Source of the DNA: Anaerolineales bacterium UBA6055
Lineage (GTDB): Bacteria; Chloroflexota; Anaerolineae; Aggregatilineales; Phototrophicaceae
DNA: 58,940 nt
Direction of reading: 5' to 3'
NCBI GenBank assembly: GCA_002428985.1
Contig: DIYL01000038.1
Span: 209,302-268,241, forward strand
Shown here in pieces: positions 8,437 through 16,322 of the stretch; the stretch's first letter is position 1; each line of letters starts with the position of its first letter. The translations under genes and the position numbers were made by a program. The notes below the pieces were generated by a model that did no database searches, had not been told where the DNA came from, and saw nothing but the letters and a program-made list of their open reading frames with translations.

Positions 8437-8961
8437 TCAGTCTTCACCGAGAACAGTCGCACTGGGTTTCGACTTTTGGATGGATTTGAGGACATGCTGT
8501 GGTAAGTGCGCCCCAAAACGAGCTTGCCAATCCGGAAGCAAATGATCGGTGTCTGCAATTGTGGCCCGACAAATGTCCGCCCCACACTGGCATTCCATCG
8601 TAAATGGGATATCAACATCAGTCGTCGCATAATCATAAGTCACTTCCTCACCTGCATGAATATCACGGCGTGCAATCATCGTTTGGTCATCTGCCCACCA
8701 TGTATTTGGATCACAGGAGTGGTTCATATATTTTTCATCGCCATCTTCACAGACACTATTCTCCTCATCACACTGATAACAATAGTGCATATAGGTATCT
8801 TGTTGTTCATCCGATAGCCCTAAAATATAGTCAATACGATAGATGCGCTGATTTGGTTCTAGCAGGCTGACCACCTCGCCCGCAGCAATAAATCCGGTTG
8901 CAACCAGACCTTTGCCATCAATCACATCATTGTGTGTAACACGAATATTGGGATGTAACAT
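8437..8961 (-). CDS. SET-domain protein (lysine methyltransferase-like)
   Basis: 174 residues with the SET signature: N-terminal GKGLVATGFIAAGEVV (SET-N), YMNHSCDPNTWW (the NHxCxPN pseudoknot motif), GEEVTYDY and a post-SET-like Cys cluster CQCGADICR. SET proteins transfer methyl from S-adenosylmethionine to protein lysine; free-living bacteria have few and their targets are largely unknown. GGAGAGG upstream lies over the end of the preceding deacetylase gene, 8 nt away, so both are in one operon. The full SET core with a C-terminal extension of about 40 residues suggests an active enzyme, not a fragment. Confidence 0.85.
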   Translation of the reverse strand: MLHPNIRVTHNDVIDGKGLVATGFIAAGEVVSLLEPNQRIYRIDYILGLSDEQQDTYMHYCYQCDEENSVCEDGDEKYMNHSCDPNTWWADDQTMIARRDIHAGEEVTYDYATTDVDIPFTMECQCGADICRATIADTDHLLPDWQARFGAHLPQHVLKSIQKSKPSATVLGED

Positions 8962-8969
8962 ATGATGTA

Positions 8970-10034
8970 TTACCTCTCCTCTAAAACACCACGAAAGAAC
9001 GAGACTCCCATCGCACTGAGTGCATTAATGGCATAACCGCCTTCTTGCACATATAGTGTGGGAAAACCTAAAGCAGAAATTTTCCTGCCTATGATTTCAA
9101 AGTGAGATATATCCAGCAGAAAATGTCCCATCGGCTCTTCTTTATAAGTATCGAAGCCCAATGAGATGATCAAACTAGATGGGTCAAATGCCTGAATGCG
9201 ACGTAATGCATCATCCAGTGTATCCAGATAAACATCCGGTGTTGTTCCGTGTCGTAACGGGAAATTGATATTACTATCGGGGGCGTTATTGCCACCCGTT
9301 TCTGATGCGAATCCAACATAATGTGGATAATCTTGGGTCGGGTCTGCATGAATCGAGACAAACAAAAGATCAGGATCATCCCAGACAATTTCTTGTGTAC
9401 CATTGCCATGATGATAGTCAATATCAAGGATCGCAACTTTGCCACGCGATTTGAGATGATAAGCTGCAACGGCTGCATTGTTCACATAACAATACCCACC
9501 CATAAATCTGCGTCCGGCATGATGTCCCGGTGGGCGACACAACGCATATGCCATACCCTCGCCATTTAACAATACATCCGCGCCACGTACGGCTAACGTA
9601 GCAGACATCAACACAGCATCCCATGTATGTTTTCCAATCGGGCTGACACTATCATAAATATAGAAGCCATCGGTCGATTGTGGCGGAAATACCGATTCAT
9701 AGAAGTAGCTGTCATCTTCGATTTGGTCTTCCATATGATAGATCGCAAAATCATCGCGAATGTACCGTTCGACATTTTCCGAGACATCGCGAAGATAGTC
9801 AATCATTTTGGGATCGTGTGCAGGATGAATCAGAGATATCTCAATCGGTGTATCGACTATATGCAAATCTATAAGTTTATCGTCTAACAGGTGCTGTTTA
9901 ATGGTCTCTAGACGGCAACCCATTTCAAAATAGGGGACGTTCTGACCGTGTAGGAATTCGATGTGTGGTGCGTGTTTGAGGTGGCTTGCACTATAAAACG
10001 TTGTGATACGTCTAGCATCATGGTTTGCGTCCAA
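8970..10034 (-). CDS. class II histone deacetylase / acetylpolyamine amidohydrolase family
   Basis: 354 residues. The arginase-like deacetylase fold is marked by ALCRPPGHHAG (active-site His pair), the metal-binding segment AILDIDYHHGNGTQ (Asp and His), SIHADP and later LGFDTYKEEP (Asp), plus QEGGYAI at the end. Members remove acetyl from lysines or polyamines with Zn. The start is a TTG at 10034, the only in-frame start giving the full N-terminal FYSASHLKHAPHIEF segment, so it is tentative. First gene of an operon with the SET protein: a deacetylase next to a methyltransferase is notable. Confidence 0.9.
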   Translation of the reverse strand: MDANHDARRITTFYSASHLKHAPHIEFLHGQNVPYFEMGCRLETIKQHLLDDKLIDLHIVDTPIEISLIHPAHDPKMIDYLRDVSENVERYIRDDFAIYHMEDQIEDDSYFYESVFPPQSTDGFYIYDSVSPIGKHTWDAVLMSATLAVRGADVLLNGEGMAYALCRPPGHHAGRRFMGGYCYVNNAAVAAYHLKSRGKVAILDIDYHHGNGTQEIVWDDPDLLFVSIHADPTQDYPHYVGFASETGGNNAPDSNINFPLRHGTTPDVYLDTLDDALRRIQAFDPSSLIISLGFDTYKEEPMGHFLLDISHFEIIGRKISALGFPTLYVQEGGYAINALSAMGVSFFRGVLEER

Positions 10035-10208
10035 TAACGTTTGCCTATTCCAACAGGAAATCCTGTAATTGTGTTGTTAAATAACTGCGCTAAATTCTAG
10101 CCAGAAAGTTTCAAAAAACAAGAGTCACCAGTCAACCTCGTCACGTCGTTTGAACTGTGCTACCATCGAAACAACTCGAAATTATTCTACTAACATAAAG
10201 GACAGTTG

Positions 10209-10598
10209 ATGGGCGCAAAAGAAGACGGCATCAAATTTCTAGAAAACAACATCAAACGTGACGAAGTCACCGCCACCCAAAGTGGTTTGCAATACGAAGT
10301 TATCGAAGCAGGTAGTGGTGCAAAACCAACTGCTGCCGACACTGTGGAAGTTCACTATCGTGGCACATTTATCGATGGTAATGAATTCGACAGCTCCTAT
10401 AAACGCGGTCAAACGATCGAATTCCCATTGCGCGGTGTCATCCCCGGTTGGACAGAAGGTGTCCAGTTGATGAGCATCGGCGCAAAGTATCGCTTCTTCA
10501 TTCCATTCCACCTTGCTTATGGTGAACGCGGGATGCCCGGTGCGATTCCTCCGCATTCAACTTTGATTTTTGACGTTGAATTGGTTAGTATCAAGTAG
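10209..10598 (+). CDS. FKBP-type peptidyl-prolyl isomerase
   Basis: 129 residues from ATG 10209 (AAAGGA 7 nt upstream; the in-frame TTG three bases earlier is less likely). A short charged N-terminus precedes a canonical FKBP domain at about 25-129: VEVHYRGTFIDGNEFDSS, VIPGWTEGVQLMSIGAKYRF, HLAYGERGMPGAIPPHSTL. Key active-site residues (Tyr, Asp, Trp of PGW, the AYG loop) are present. No signal peptide, so cytoplasmic, a folding helper for proline-limited steps. A 28-bp palindrome of a dispersed family lies just downstream. Confidence 0.95.
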   Translation: MGAKEDGIKFLENNIKRDEVTATQSGLQYEVIEAGSGAKPTAADTVEVHYRGTFIDGNEFDSSYKRGQTIEFPLRGVIPGWTEGVQLMSIGAKYRFFIPFHLAYGERGMPGAIPPHSTLIFDVELVSIK

Positions 10599-10608
10599 CA
10601 ATCTCATC

Positions 10609-10636
10609 GTAGGGAAGAGGCATGCCCCTTCCCTAC
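10609..10636. repeat. GTAGGG-ended palindromic repeat (copy 1)
   Basis: A 28-bp near-perfect palindrome: left arm GTAGGGAAGAGGCA (10609-10622), right arm TGCCCCTTCCCTAC (10623-10636), 13 of 14 pairs. It stands 11 nt after the FKBP stop. The same architecture recurs at 58217-58244 and, with another core, at 56361-56386. It could form a strong hairpin, but no T-run follows. Confidence 0.6.
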
Positions 10637-10754
10637 AACACACATATATATTCTGTAAACTAATTTTATTCCCCGTCTAAAATGTGACAAAAGTTGTAGA
10701 TTTTTACGAGAAATGCTGGAATAGTGAAGACAGTTTAGTGTTAATGGTGTTGTA

Positions 10755-11540
10755 ATGGAAATTGACTGGACACAGATACCCTACTTCGCAAGCCTGTCAC
10801 CCGATGCAATTGCGCGCATCCGACAAAAAGCACATCAACATGAGTACCAAGCTGGTGCGATGATATTCTACGAAGGTGAAGCATGTGCTGGATTCCATAT
10901 TGTCGCGAAGGGTTTGGTGCGGATTTATCGTGTGAGTGCTGAGGGGCGCATGCATACACTCAGTCTGTTACGACCAGTATCAACCTTTAATGAAGTATCA
11001 GCGGTCGATGGAGGTAAAAATCCCTATAACGCCACAGCTGTCACACAAACGACAGTCCTGACGCTATCACATAACTGTCTGATGAAATTGCTGGCAACGG
11101 AACCCGATCTGCTCAGCAACTATGTTCAGTCACTCGCACATGTTAACCGCGAATATATCGAACGCCTCGAAGATATGACCTTCCGCAGTATCCCATCACG
11201 GCTAGCAAAATTGTTCCTCCACGAAACGACTTACGCCGAACAAATTTCGGAAGCACCAACACGCCTTACACAAGAGGAAATCGCATCTATTCTCGGCACA
11301 ACACGAGAAGTTGTTGGGCGGGCATTGCGTGGATTATTAAATGCAGGGCTATTACGTAAAGAGGGGCGTAAGGTCTATATTGCAGATCGTATGGGCTTAG
11401 AAATTTTGGCAGCGACCAATACCATACCTGAAAAAGATGACTCAGATGTGGACAATCAACCGATTAGTGCATCGCTAGATTCATACGAGATGGAAAACAA
11501 TAAACAGCTTGAACCAGAATCCCGTAGCGACTCATCCTAG
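10755..11540 (+). CDS. Crp/Fnr-family transcription regulator
   Basis: 261 residues. Cyclic-nucleotide-binding-like domain at about 8-120 (PYFASLSPDAIARI, AGAMIFYEGEACAGFHIVAKGLVRIYRV), dimer helix around 125-150 and a Crp-type winged helix-turn-helix at about 170-215 (LTQEEIASILGTTREVVGRALRGL). The cNMP motif (the usual Arg-Ser pair in the phosphate cassette) is replaced by VSTFNEVSAVDGGKN, so the ligand is probably not cAMP. A hydrophilic tail of about 40 residues follows. A dual terminator separates it from the convergent dnaN. Confidence 0.9.
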   Translation: MEIDWTQIPYFASLSPDAIARIRQKAHQHEYQAGAMIFYEGEACAGFHIVAKGLVRIYRVSAEGRMHTLSLLRPVSTFNEVSAVDGGKNPYNATAVTQTTVLTLSHNCLMKLLATEPDLLSNYVQSLAHVNREYIERLEDMTFRSIPSRLAKLFLHETTYAEQISEAPTRLTQEEIASILGTTREVVGRALRGLLNAGLLRKEGRKVYIADRMGLEILAATNTIPEKDDSDVDNQPISASLDSYEMENNKQLEPESRSDSS

Positions 11541-11587
11541 TAAAACTCATCAGGGCTGAACCCAATTATAGACCCAGCCCAGTTTTA
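11541..11587. terminator. bidirectional terminator between crp-like gene and dnaN
   Basis: Outer stem TAAAACT (11541-11547) / AGTTTTA (11581-11587), inner stem GGGCTG (11553-11558) / CAGCCC (11575-11580). The flanking A/T arms give a U-run on both strands. It fills the 49-bp space between two convergent stop codons. Confidence 0.7.
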
Positions 11588-11589
11588 TC

Positions 11590-12714
11590 CTAGCGACTCA
11601 TTGGCATAATAACATGGATGAAGTCTTCACGATTTTCAGGGCGCAAAACACCGGGATTTTCCGCGCCGTTACTCTGGAAGACAACCCGTTCTTCTTTAAC
11701 GACACGCAACACTTCGATCAGATATTTGATATTGAAAGAAATATTAAGTGGTTCGCCTTCCGCCGACGCATCCAACATCCCTTCACTGTCACCACGTTCA
11801 GCCGATTTACCGACAATCACAACTTCAGCAGGTTCACCGGGATTTTGTGCTGGTTTGACATGTAAGTTTGCGCTGTTAGCGTTATCACGGGCGAATATTT
11901 CCGCACGTTGACACACACGCAAGAGATCAGCAGTATACATCACTGTCGAGGTAACATAAGACCGTGGGATGATCGACGCAAAATCTGGGAAGCGACCTTC
12001 TAGCAATTGCGACGAAATCAATACATTCGGCATAAAAAAGGTGACACTGTCACGTTGTGTCGGGAGTGAAATCCCCACTTCTTGATCATCTTCAATCACA
12101 CGAGCAACTTCACTCATGGTCTTGGCAGGAATCACCATATCTTGCGAGTCACTGAAGTTCTCCGCTAACTCGGCTGTGCGCACTGCAAGACGATACCCAT
12201 CAGCTGCCGCCATCGTCATAATGCCTTCATCCAATTGAACGTAAACACCTGTAAGAATCGGGCGATTTTGTTCTTTGGCTGCTGCAAATGCGGTCTGTGT
12301 AATCATTTCACGCAGAGTTTTGCCTTCTACATACAAATCCGCTTTTTCATTATGGTTAATCGGCGGGAATTCGTCAGCATCAATCCCACGTACGTTAGAA
12401 TTTTGCACGCCACATTTGATGTGCATGGTATGCGTTGTGGTATCGAGTCGCAAATCAACACGTTCATTAGACAGGTTGTTAATCAGTTCACTAAACGTCT
12501 TAGCGGGTAGGGTGACACTGCCGGGTTGTTCGATTTTTGCGCCAATCCAACAGGTGATGCTGAGTTCGAGATTGGTTGCTGAAAGCTTCAAGCGCGAATC
12601 TTCGGTTTCGAGCAAGACATTTGCCAGCACAGGTAGCTGTGGATTACTTTCAACAGCTTTGCTGACAATACTCAAACTTTTCGCTAGATTTTCTTGGAGT
12701 ACACTAATAATCAT
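11590..12714 (-). CDS. dnaN: DNA polymerase III beta subunit (sliding clamp)
   Basis: 374 residues, the normal length for DnaN. Three clamp domains are recognisable: N-terminal (QLPVLANVLLETEDSRLKLS, TLPAKTFSELINNLS), central (RPILTGVYVQLDEG, AADGYRLAVR) and C-terminal, ending in IMPMSR, the typical YxMPM/R end. The ring tethers the replicative polymerase to DNA. No dnaA, recF or gyrase gene neighbours it, so this is not the usual replication-origin block. A 387-bp gap without gene lies upstream. Confidence 0.97.
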   Translation of the reverse strand: MIISVLQENLAKSLSIVSKAVESNPQLPVLANVLLETEDSRLKLSATNLELSITCWIGAKIEQPGSVTLPAKTFSELINNLSNERVDLRLDTTTHTMHIKCGVQNSNVRGIDADEFPPINHNEKADLYVEGKTLREMITQTAFAAAKEQNRPILTGVYVQLDEGIMTMAAADGYRLAVRTAELAENFSDSQDMVIPAKTMSEVARVIEDDQEVGISLPTQRDSVTFFMPNVLISSQLLEGRFPDFASIIPRSYVTSTVMYTADLLRVCQRAEIFARDNANSANLHVKPAQNPGEPAEVVIVGKSAERGDSEGMLDASAEGEPLNISFNIKYLIEVLRVVKEERVVFQSNGAENPGVLRPENREDFIHVIMPMSR

Positions 12715-12983
12715 ATTGACCTCTTATTTTTTCGGATAGGTAGCGCGTGAAGGATGTCCCCGATCATGGTTGCGCTACAGGGTGGAATTATCCCAAATTA
12801 TATCCCAAATCTAGGATACTTGCATACAGTATTTTCGGCTAGTTGACCGTTGGAAGACGGTAAGAAGTTAACATTCAAACAGCCTGAGTTTAAACTTTTT
12901 TGGTATTTGTATCACAATCTATATATCAAAGTAGCATAGAATCACGGCAACTTCAACGTATTTAAGGGTATTTATAATTTATA

Positions 12984-13017
12984 ACAGGTCAATTCTAAAA
13001 TTGGTCTATTGACCTGT
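12984..13017. repeat. 10-bp inverted repeat upstream of YCII/ECF operon
   Basis: ACAGGTCAAT (12984-12993) and ATTGACCTGT (13008-13017) are perfect reverse complements with a 14-nt loop, and end on the proposed -35 element of the YCII promoter. In the 387-bp gap between dnaN and the YCII gene this and the promoter are the only structure seen, apart from two close TATCCCAAAT copies at about 12787-12812. Confidence 0.4.
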
Positions 13018-13041
13018 CGATTTCGTGTCGATTTATTCGTC
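13015..13041 (+). promoter_or_regulatory. ECF42-type promoter candidate
   Basis: TGTCGA (13015-13020), 17-bp spacer, CGTC (13038-13041), followed by the YCII start at 13102. From memory, promoters of ECF42 sigma factors upstream of DGPF/YCII genes carry TGTCGA at -35 and CGA/TC at -10. A second TGTCGA lies at 13026-13031. The gene behind it is exactly the expected target class, so autoregulation by the adjacent sigma factor is probable. Confidence 0.6.
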
Positions 13042-13101
13042 ATCATAGTAGAGACAACATATTGTTGATCTCATCATTTATCACGACGAAAGGATACAAC
13101 T

Positions 13102-13461
13102 ATGCGTTATGTTTTAATGATCTATGTAAGCGAAGAAACCACCAATGCCCTCTCACCAGAAGATCGTCAAGAATGGATACAAGGTTATGCCGAGTTCCAT
13201 GCGGCTGTTAATCAACAAGGTAAGTGGGATGGTGGCGCACCACTCCAACCAATTGCAACATCCACCACAGTCCAAATCCGTAATGATGATACACTGATTA
13301 CAGATGGACCATTTGCCGAAACAAAAGAACAACTTGCAGGAATCTATATCTTGAACTGTGAAAATCTTGATGAGGCGATTGATTGGGCGAAAAAACTGCC
13401 TGATGCGAAATACGGCTCTATCGAAATCCGTCCAGCAATGGATCAATCCAGTTACGAATAA
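13102..13461 (+). CDS. YCII-related (DGPF-domain) protein
   Basis: 119 residues with the family pattern MRYVLMIYV at the start and the DGPFAETKEQLAGIYIL core. YciI-like proteins are small ferredoxin-fold proteins, some with possible enzymatic roles; the DGPF group is the standing neighbour of ECF42 sigma factors. AAAGGA precedes the ATG. Only 8 nt separate it from the sigma-factor gene, so they form one transcript with the SRPBCC gene, behind a matching promoter. Confidence 0.9.
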   Translation: MRYVLMIYVSEETTNALSPEDRQEWIQGYAEFHAAVNQQGKWDGGAPLQPIATSTTVQIRNDDTLITDGPFAETKEQLAGIYILNCENLDEAIDWAKKLPDAKYGSIEIRPAMDQSSYE

Positions 13462-13469
13462 GGTGAACA

Positions 13470-14717
13470 ATGCAGAGCGTTATCGGAGACATATTCCAAA
13501 AAGAATCCGGTCGGGTAACAGCTCTGCTTGTCTCATATATCCGTGACTTTGAACTCGTTGAGGATGTCGTACAAGATGCGTTTGTAACAGCATTAGAACG
13601 ATGGGAAACTGATGGCATACCCAAGAATCCAGCCGGATGGATTGTCACAGTTGCCCGTCGCAAAGCAATTGATCGCCTCCGTCGTGACAAAACATTAGAA
13701 CGCAAGAAAGCCATTCTCAAGACCCTCATCGAGTTGGAAAGTGACAACACTATGATGGATTTTGATACATTCCCCGATGAGCGACTCAAGCTCATCTTTA
13801 CATGTTGCCATCCGGCACTGAGTAAAGAAGCTCGAGTCGCCCTGACCTTACAAACCCTCGGTGGTTTATCGACTGCTGATATTGCTCAGGCATTCCTCGT
13901 GCCACTATCAACTATGGCGCAACGATTGGTGCGCGCCAAACGAAAAATCAAACAAGCAGGCATTCCGTATGAAGTGCCGACCGTTGAGCGCATCCCAGAA
14001 CGCTTAGATGGTGTTTTATCAGTGCTTTATCTCATTTTTAACGCAGGCTATGTCGCACCGAGTGGGGATGACTTAATCCGACACGACTTATGCCAAGAAG
14101 CCATCCGCCTAACGCGGGTACTCCATATGCTAATCGAAAAATCTAGTAGCTTACCAGCAGACCCCGAAGTCATTGGCTTACTGGCATTAATGCTACTACA
14201 CGATTCACGCAGCCTGACACGGACCGATCAAAATGGCAATCTCATCCCATTAGAAGAGCAAGACCGTACCCGCTGGAAACAAGACCAAATATCAGAAGGT
14301 ATCGCCCTCGTCGAACAAGCACTCCAGATGCGACGAGCAGGGCCATATCAACTACAAGCCAGCATTAGTGCCGTCCATGCCGAAGCCAAGCATCCTGATG
14401 ATACCGACTGGGCACAGATTGCAGTTTTATATGGCATCCTCGGGCAAATGACACCCTCACCAATTATTGAACTCAATCGGGCAGTTGCGGTTGCTATGTC
14501 CGAGGGGTATCAACGAGGGCTTGATCTAATTGCACCACTTGCCTCTGACCTCAACACCTATTATCTCTATCATGCCACCCGTGCTGATCTGTTTCGTCGA
14601 TTAGAACAATGGCATTCAGCACATGATGCTTATCAACAGGCAATCAACTTATGCACCAATGAAACCGAACGCAACTTTTTATTGAATCGCCTCAATCTAA
14701 TCCAACCCTATCTATAA
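13470..14717 (+). CDS. ECF42-like sigma factor with C-terminal TPR-like extension
   Basis: 415 residues, about twice a normal ECF factor. Sigma-2 at about 10-75 (LVEDVVQDAFVTALERW, AGWIVTVARRKAIDRLRR), sigma-4 at about 105-160 (LSKEARVALTLQTLGGLSTADIAQAFLV then MAQRLVRAKRKI), then about 230 residues of helical repeats (VLYLIFNAGYVAPSG, LLALMLLHDSRS, AVLYGILGQMTPSPIIELNRAVAVAMSEG). This DUF6596/TPR-like extension plus the YCII neighbour defines the ECF42 group, in which the extension rather than an anti-sigma factor is thought to control activity. The input signal is unknown. Confidence 0.92.
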   Translation: MQSVIGDIFQKESGRVTALLVSYIRDFELVEDVVQDAFVTALERWETDGIPKNPAGWIVTVARRKAIDRLRRDKTLERKKAILKTLIELESDNTMMDFDTFPDERLKLIFTCCHPALSKEARVALTLQTLGGLSTADIAQAFLVPLSTMAQRLVRAKRKIKQAGIPYEVPTVERIPERLDGVLSVLYLIFNAGYVAPSGDDLIRHDLCQEAIRLTRVLHMLIEKSSSLPADPEVIGLLALMLLHDSRSLTRTDQNGNLIPLEEQDRTRWKQDQISEGIALVEQALQMRRAGPYQLQASISAVHAEAKHPDDTDWAQIAVLYGILGQMTPSPIIELNRAVAVAMSEGYQRGLDLIAPLASDLNTYYLYHATRADLFRRLEQWHSAHDAYQQAINLCTNETERNFLLNRLNLIQPYL

Positions 14718-14729
14718 GGAGACAATACC

Positions 14730-15143
14730 ATGCACTTTACCGCAACTACCACCATCAACGCTAAGCCCGAAACCATCTGGAGCATTATTACTGATGCGAC
14801 CTCTTACCCTGAATGGGAACCGAATGTCATTCGTATTGACGGCAATATCGCTCCCAATGAATCCGTCACGGCACATGTCAAAAGCTCAGACCGTGCATTC
14901 CCTGTAAAAGTCACCGTGTTCACACCCAATCAAAAGATGGTCTGGACAGGTGGGATGCCGTTTGGTCTGTTTAAAGGTGAGCGCACTTTTACATTGACAT
15001 CACAAGGCGATGCAGTCGAATTCACGTTACGCGAAGAATTTAGCGGTCCCATGCTATTTATGATGAAAGGCTCAATCCCTGACCAGACTGAGATTTTCCA
15101 GAATTTTGTCGCTGGTTTAAAGCAACGCGCAGAAAGTATGTAA
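14730..15143 (+). CDS. SRPBCC-family (START-like) protein
   Basis: 137 residues with the helix-grip layout: MHFTATTTINAKPETIWSIITDATSYPEWEP, a beta-rich middle, and a final helix around FQNFVAGLKQRAE. SRPBCC proteins bind hydrophobic ligands or act as cyclases or stress adaptors. Third gene of the YCII/ECF42 operon (gap 12 nt). Its last codons (ending AGTATGTAA) form the left edge of the duplicated module that follows. Confidence 0.85.
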   Translation: MHFTATTTINAKPETIWSIITDATSYPEWEPNVIRIDGNIAPNESVTAHVKSSDRAFPVKVTVFTPNQKMVWTGGMPFGLFKGERTFTLTSQGDAVEFTLREEFSGPMLFMMKGSIPDQTEIFQNFVAGLKQRAESM

Positions 15144-15144
15144 C

Positions 15145-15174
15145 AAAAAACGGGGTGATCGTAATGTCACCCCG
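15145..15174 (-). terminator. terminator of the 77-residue peptide gene (copy A)
   Basis: Perfect 8-bp stem CGGGGTGA (15151-15158) / TCACCCCG (15167-15174). Read on the minus strand it is followed by six T, a textbook intrinsic terminator 30 nt after the peptide-gene stop. Confidence 0.8.
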
Positions 15175-15203
15175 CCCCACATTATCTTCCTATTTCAGTT
15201 TAT

Positions 15204-15437
15204 TCAGTCGCGATGACCCAACTGATCAATAGAGAGTGCTGAAAATACTGACGTATCATCGCCTGCACCCAGCATTGATGTATTTATCGGCATATTATGA
15301 ATCGCGTTCGCAGAAGTCTGTGATGCAACGTCCAAATTTGAAACCACAATGATAATTGGTAAAAATACCAGAAAATATATCAGTAGCACTGCGATAAACA
15401 CGTAGGTCTTGTTGGTAGAAAACTTTGAAACATCCAT
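15204..15437 (-). CDS. 77-residue membrane-anchored peptide (copy A)
   Basis: 77 residues with no recognised family. One strong hydrophobic helix at about 12-33 (YVFIAVLLIYFLVFLPIIIVV) could be a signal or anchor; the remaining about 44 residues are Ser/Thr/Asp rich and would be outside the cell. It has its own intrinsic terminator and sits divergent from a LuxR-regulator start. A sister gene at 15798-16139 occupies the same place in the second copy of this module. Weak similarity shows at the C-terminal ends and in the DNA over the last about 60 bases. Candidate secreted signal peptide or small envelope protein. Confidence 0.5.
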   Translation of the reverse strand: MDVSKFSTNKTYVFIAVLLIYFLVFLPIIIVVSNLDVASQTSANAIHNMPINTSMLGAGDDTSVFSALSIDQLGHRD

Positions 15438-15549
15438 GATAAGTCCGTTTCTATTATTTATATGATGATGTTGTAGCTAATAACTATCTAAAGTATATGG
15501 AGGTAAAGGTTGGTAAAACACCTTACCAAAGTTAGAAAAAAGTATGTAA

Positions 15550-15578
15550 TTCACTATATTTTTCTGAATCGTTACAAT
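15550..15578 (+). promoter_or_regulatory. promoter of the truncated regulator (copy A)
   Basis: TTCACT (15550-15555), 17-bp spacer, TACAAT (15573-15578). The surrounding 90 bp are recognisably homologous to the region before the intact regulator gene at 16323. It now drives only a 20-codon remnant. Confidence 0.4.
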
Positions 15579-15623
15579 CTACCTCATAGACATTACAAAC
15601 AGCGCATTAAGTTAGAGGACTTC

Positions 15624-15686
15624 ATGACAACCTATTTTGAACCCCTCAAGAATCGAGAGCTTGATACCCTAAGGTATGTAACATAA
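15624..15686 (+). pseudogene. 5' remnant of a LuxR-type regulator gene (copy A)
   Basis: ATG 15624 opens 20 codons (MTTYFEPLKNRELDTLRYVT). The first about 16 match the start of the intact regulator (MTTYYEPLTARELDIL), with clear DNA identity, after which the frame runs into sequence copied from the SRPBCC gene tail and stops. It is the broken end of a tandem duplication. Translation of the remnant is possible but function is unlikely. Confidence 0.7.
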
Positions 15687-15711
15687 AACAGAGTGATATT
15701 TTCGATCACTC
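15684..15711 (-). terminator. terminator of the repeat-bearing peptide gene (copy B)
   Basis: Stem GAGTGAT (15691-15697) / ATCACTC (15705-15711). On the minus strand the stem is followed by TGTTTTATG. It aligns with the copy A terminator at 15145-15174; its retention suggests that the peptide gene is still transcribed. Confidence 0.65.
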
Positions 15712-15797
15712 CGTCACATCTGTTCTAGTATTTCAGTCTTATAGTCTAACCAATTGATAATCCATTAATCAGAGGCTACTATTTTGGTATTCACAGG

Positions 15798-16139
15798 TTA
15801 CTCATTTGGATAATCTGCCCAATTGACAGAAGACACAAACAGATGTTGGTTATCACTCATTAACCCATACCCCGGTGTATAGCGTATTGTATCGGCTGAT
15901 AAACTACTAAAATCTGCCCAATTGACAGAAGACACAAACAGATGTTGGTTATCACTCATTAACCCATACCCCGGTGTATAAACAACAAGATTGTCTGTGG
16001 ATTCTACTGAAGGCAAAACCTCTATTTCAGCACCCAATACAATATGTGGTACAAATATACAAAGAAGAAAACCAACAACCATAGTCATTACAAATATACG
16101 ATGGTAACCAATAGGACGTGCATTAGGGAGCATTTGCAT
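15798..16139 (-). CDS. secreted peptide with perfect internal duplication (copy B)
   Basis: 113 residues from ATG 16139, chosen because GAAAGG stands 11 nt upstream; an in-frame ATG at 16175 would add 12 residues. A signal peptide is clear: basic start (PNARPIGYHR), hydrophobic core (IFVMTMVVGFLLCIFVPHI), likely cleavage after VLGA. The mature about 75 residues hold two identical 23-residue units beginning YTPGYGLMSDNQ and ending SSVNWAD, 33 residues apart, encoded by a perfect 70-bp DNA repeat. No family is recognised. Divergent from the STAND regulator gene. A precursor of a repeated extracellular peptide is a plausible reading. Confidence 0.55.
   Translation of the reverse strand: MQMLPNARPIGYHRIFVMTMVVGFLLCIFVPHIVLGAEIEVLPSVESTDNLVVYTPGYGLMSDNQHLFVSSVNWADFSSLSADTIRYTPGYGLMSDNQHLFVSSVNWADYPNE
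15812..15980. repeat. perfect 70-bp direct repeat inside the peptide gene
   Basis: 15812-15881 and 15911-15980 are identical over 70 bp, offset 99 bp, so the reading frame is kept. With no synonymous differences the duplication is recent or maintained by conversion. Confidence 0.9.
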
Positions 16140-16245
16140 AAGTTTTTGCCTTTCAAGTAAGCATCTATATTTCAATATGTTGTCTACAGTTTATGCTCAT
16201 GTGAATTTGCACACACCACACTAAAAGAATGGGAAAAGTATGGAA

Positions 16246-16275
16246 TTCGCTATATCTTTGCTAAACCGTTACAAT
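16246..16275 (+). promoter_or_regulatory. promoter of the LuxR/STAND regulator (copy B)
   Basis: TTCGCT (16246-16251), 18-bp spacer, TACAAT (16270-16275), 47 bp before the start codon. The same elements are kept in copy A. Confidence 0.45.
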
Positions 16276-16322
16276 CAAATTGTAGATAGTAGTTGGCGCA
16301 ACTCATTAGACTAGAGTAATTC

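Noticed and set aside
10672..10754. TGTGAC as Crp site before the Crp-like gene
   Set aside because: The second half-site TCACA is missing.
12715..13101. Possible replication origin upstream of dnaN
   Set aside because: No dnaA gene and no cluster of TTATCCACA-type boxes; only two weak TATCCCAAAT copies.
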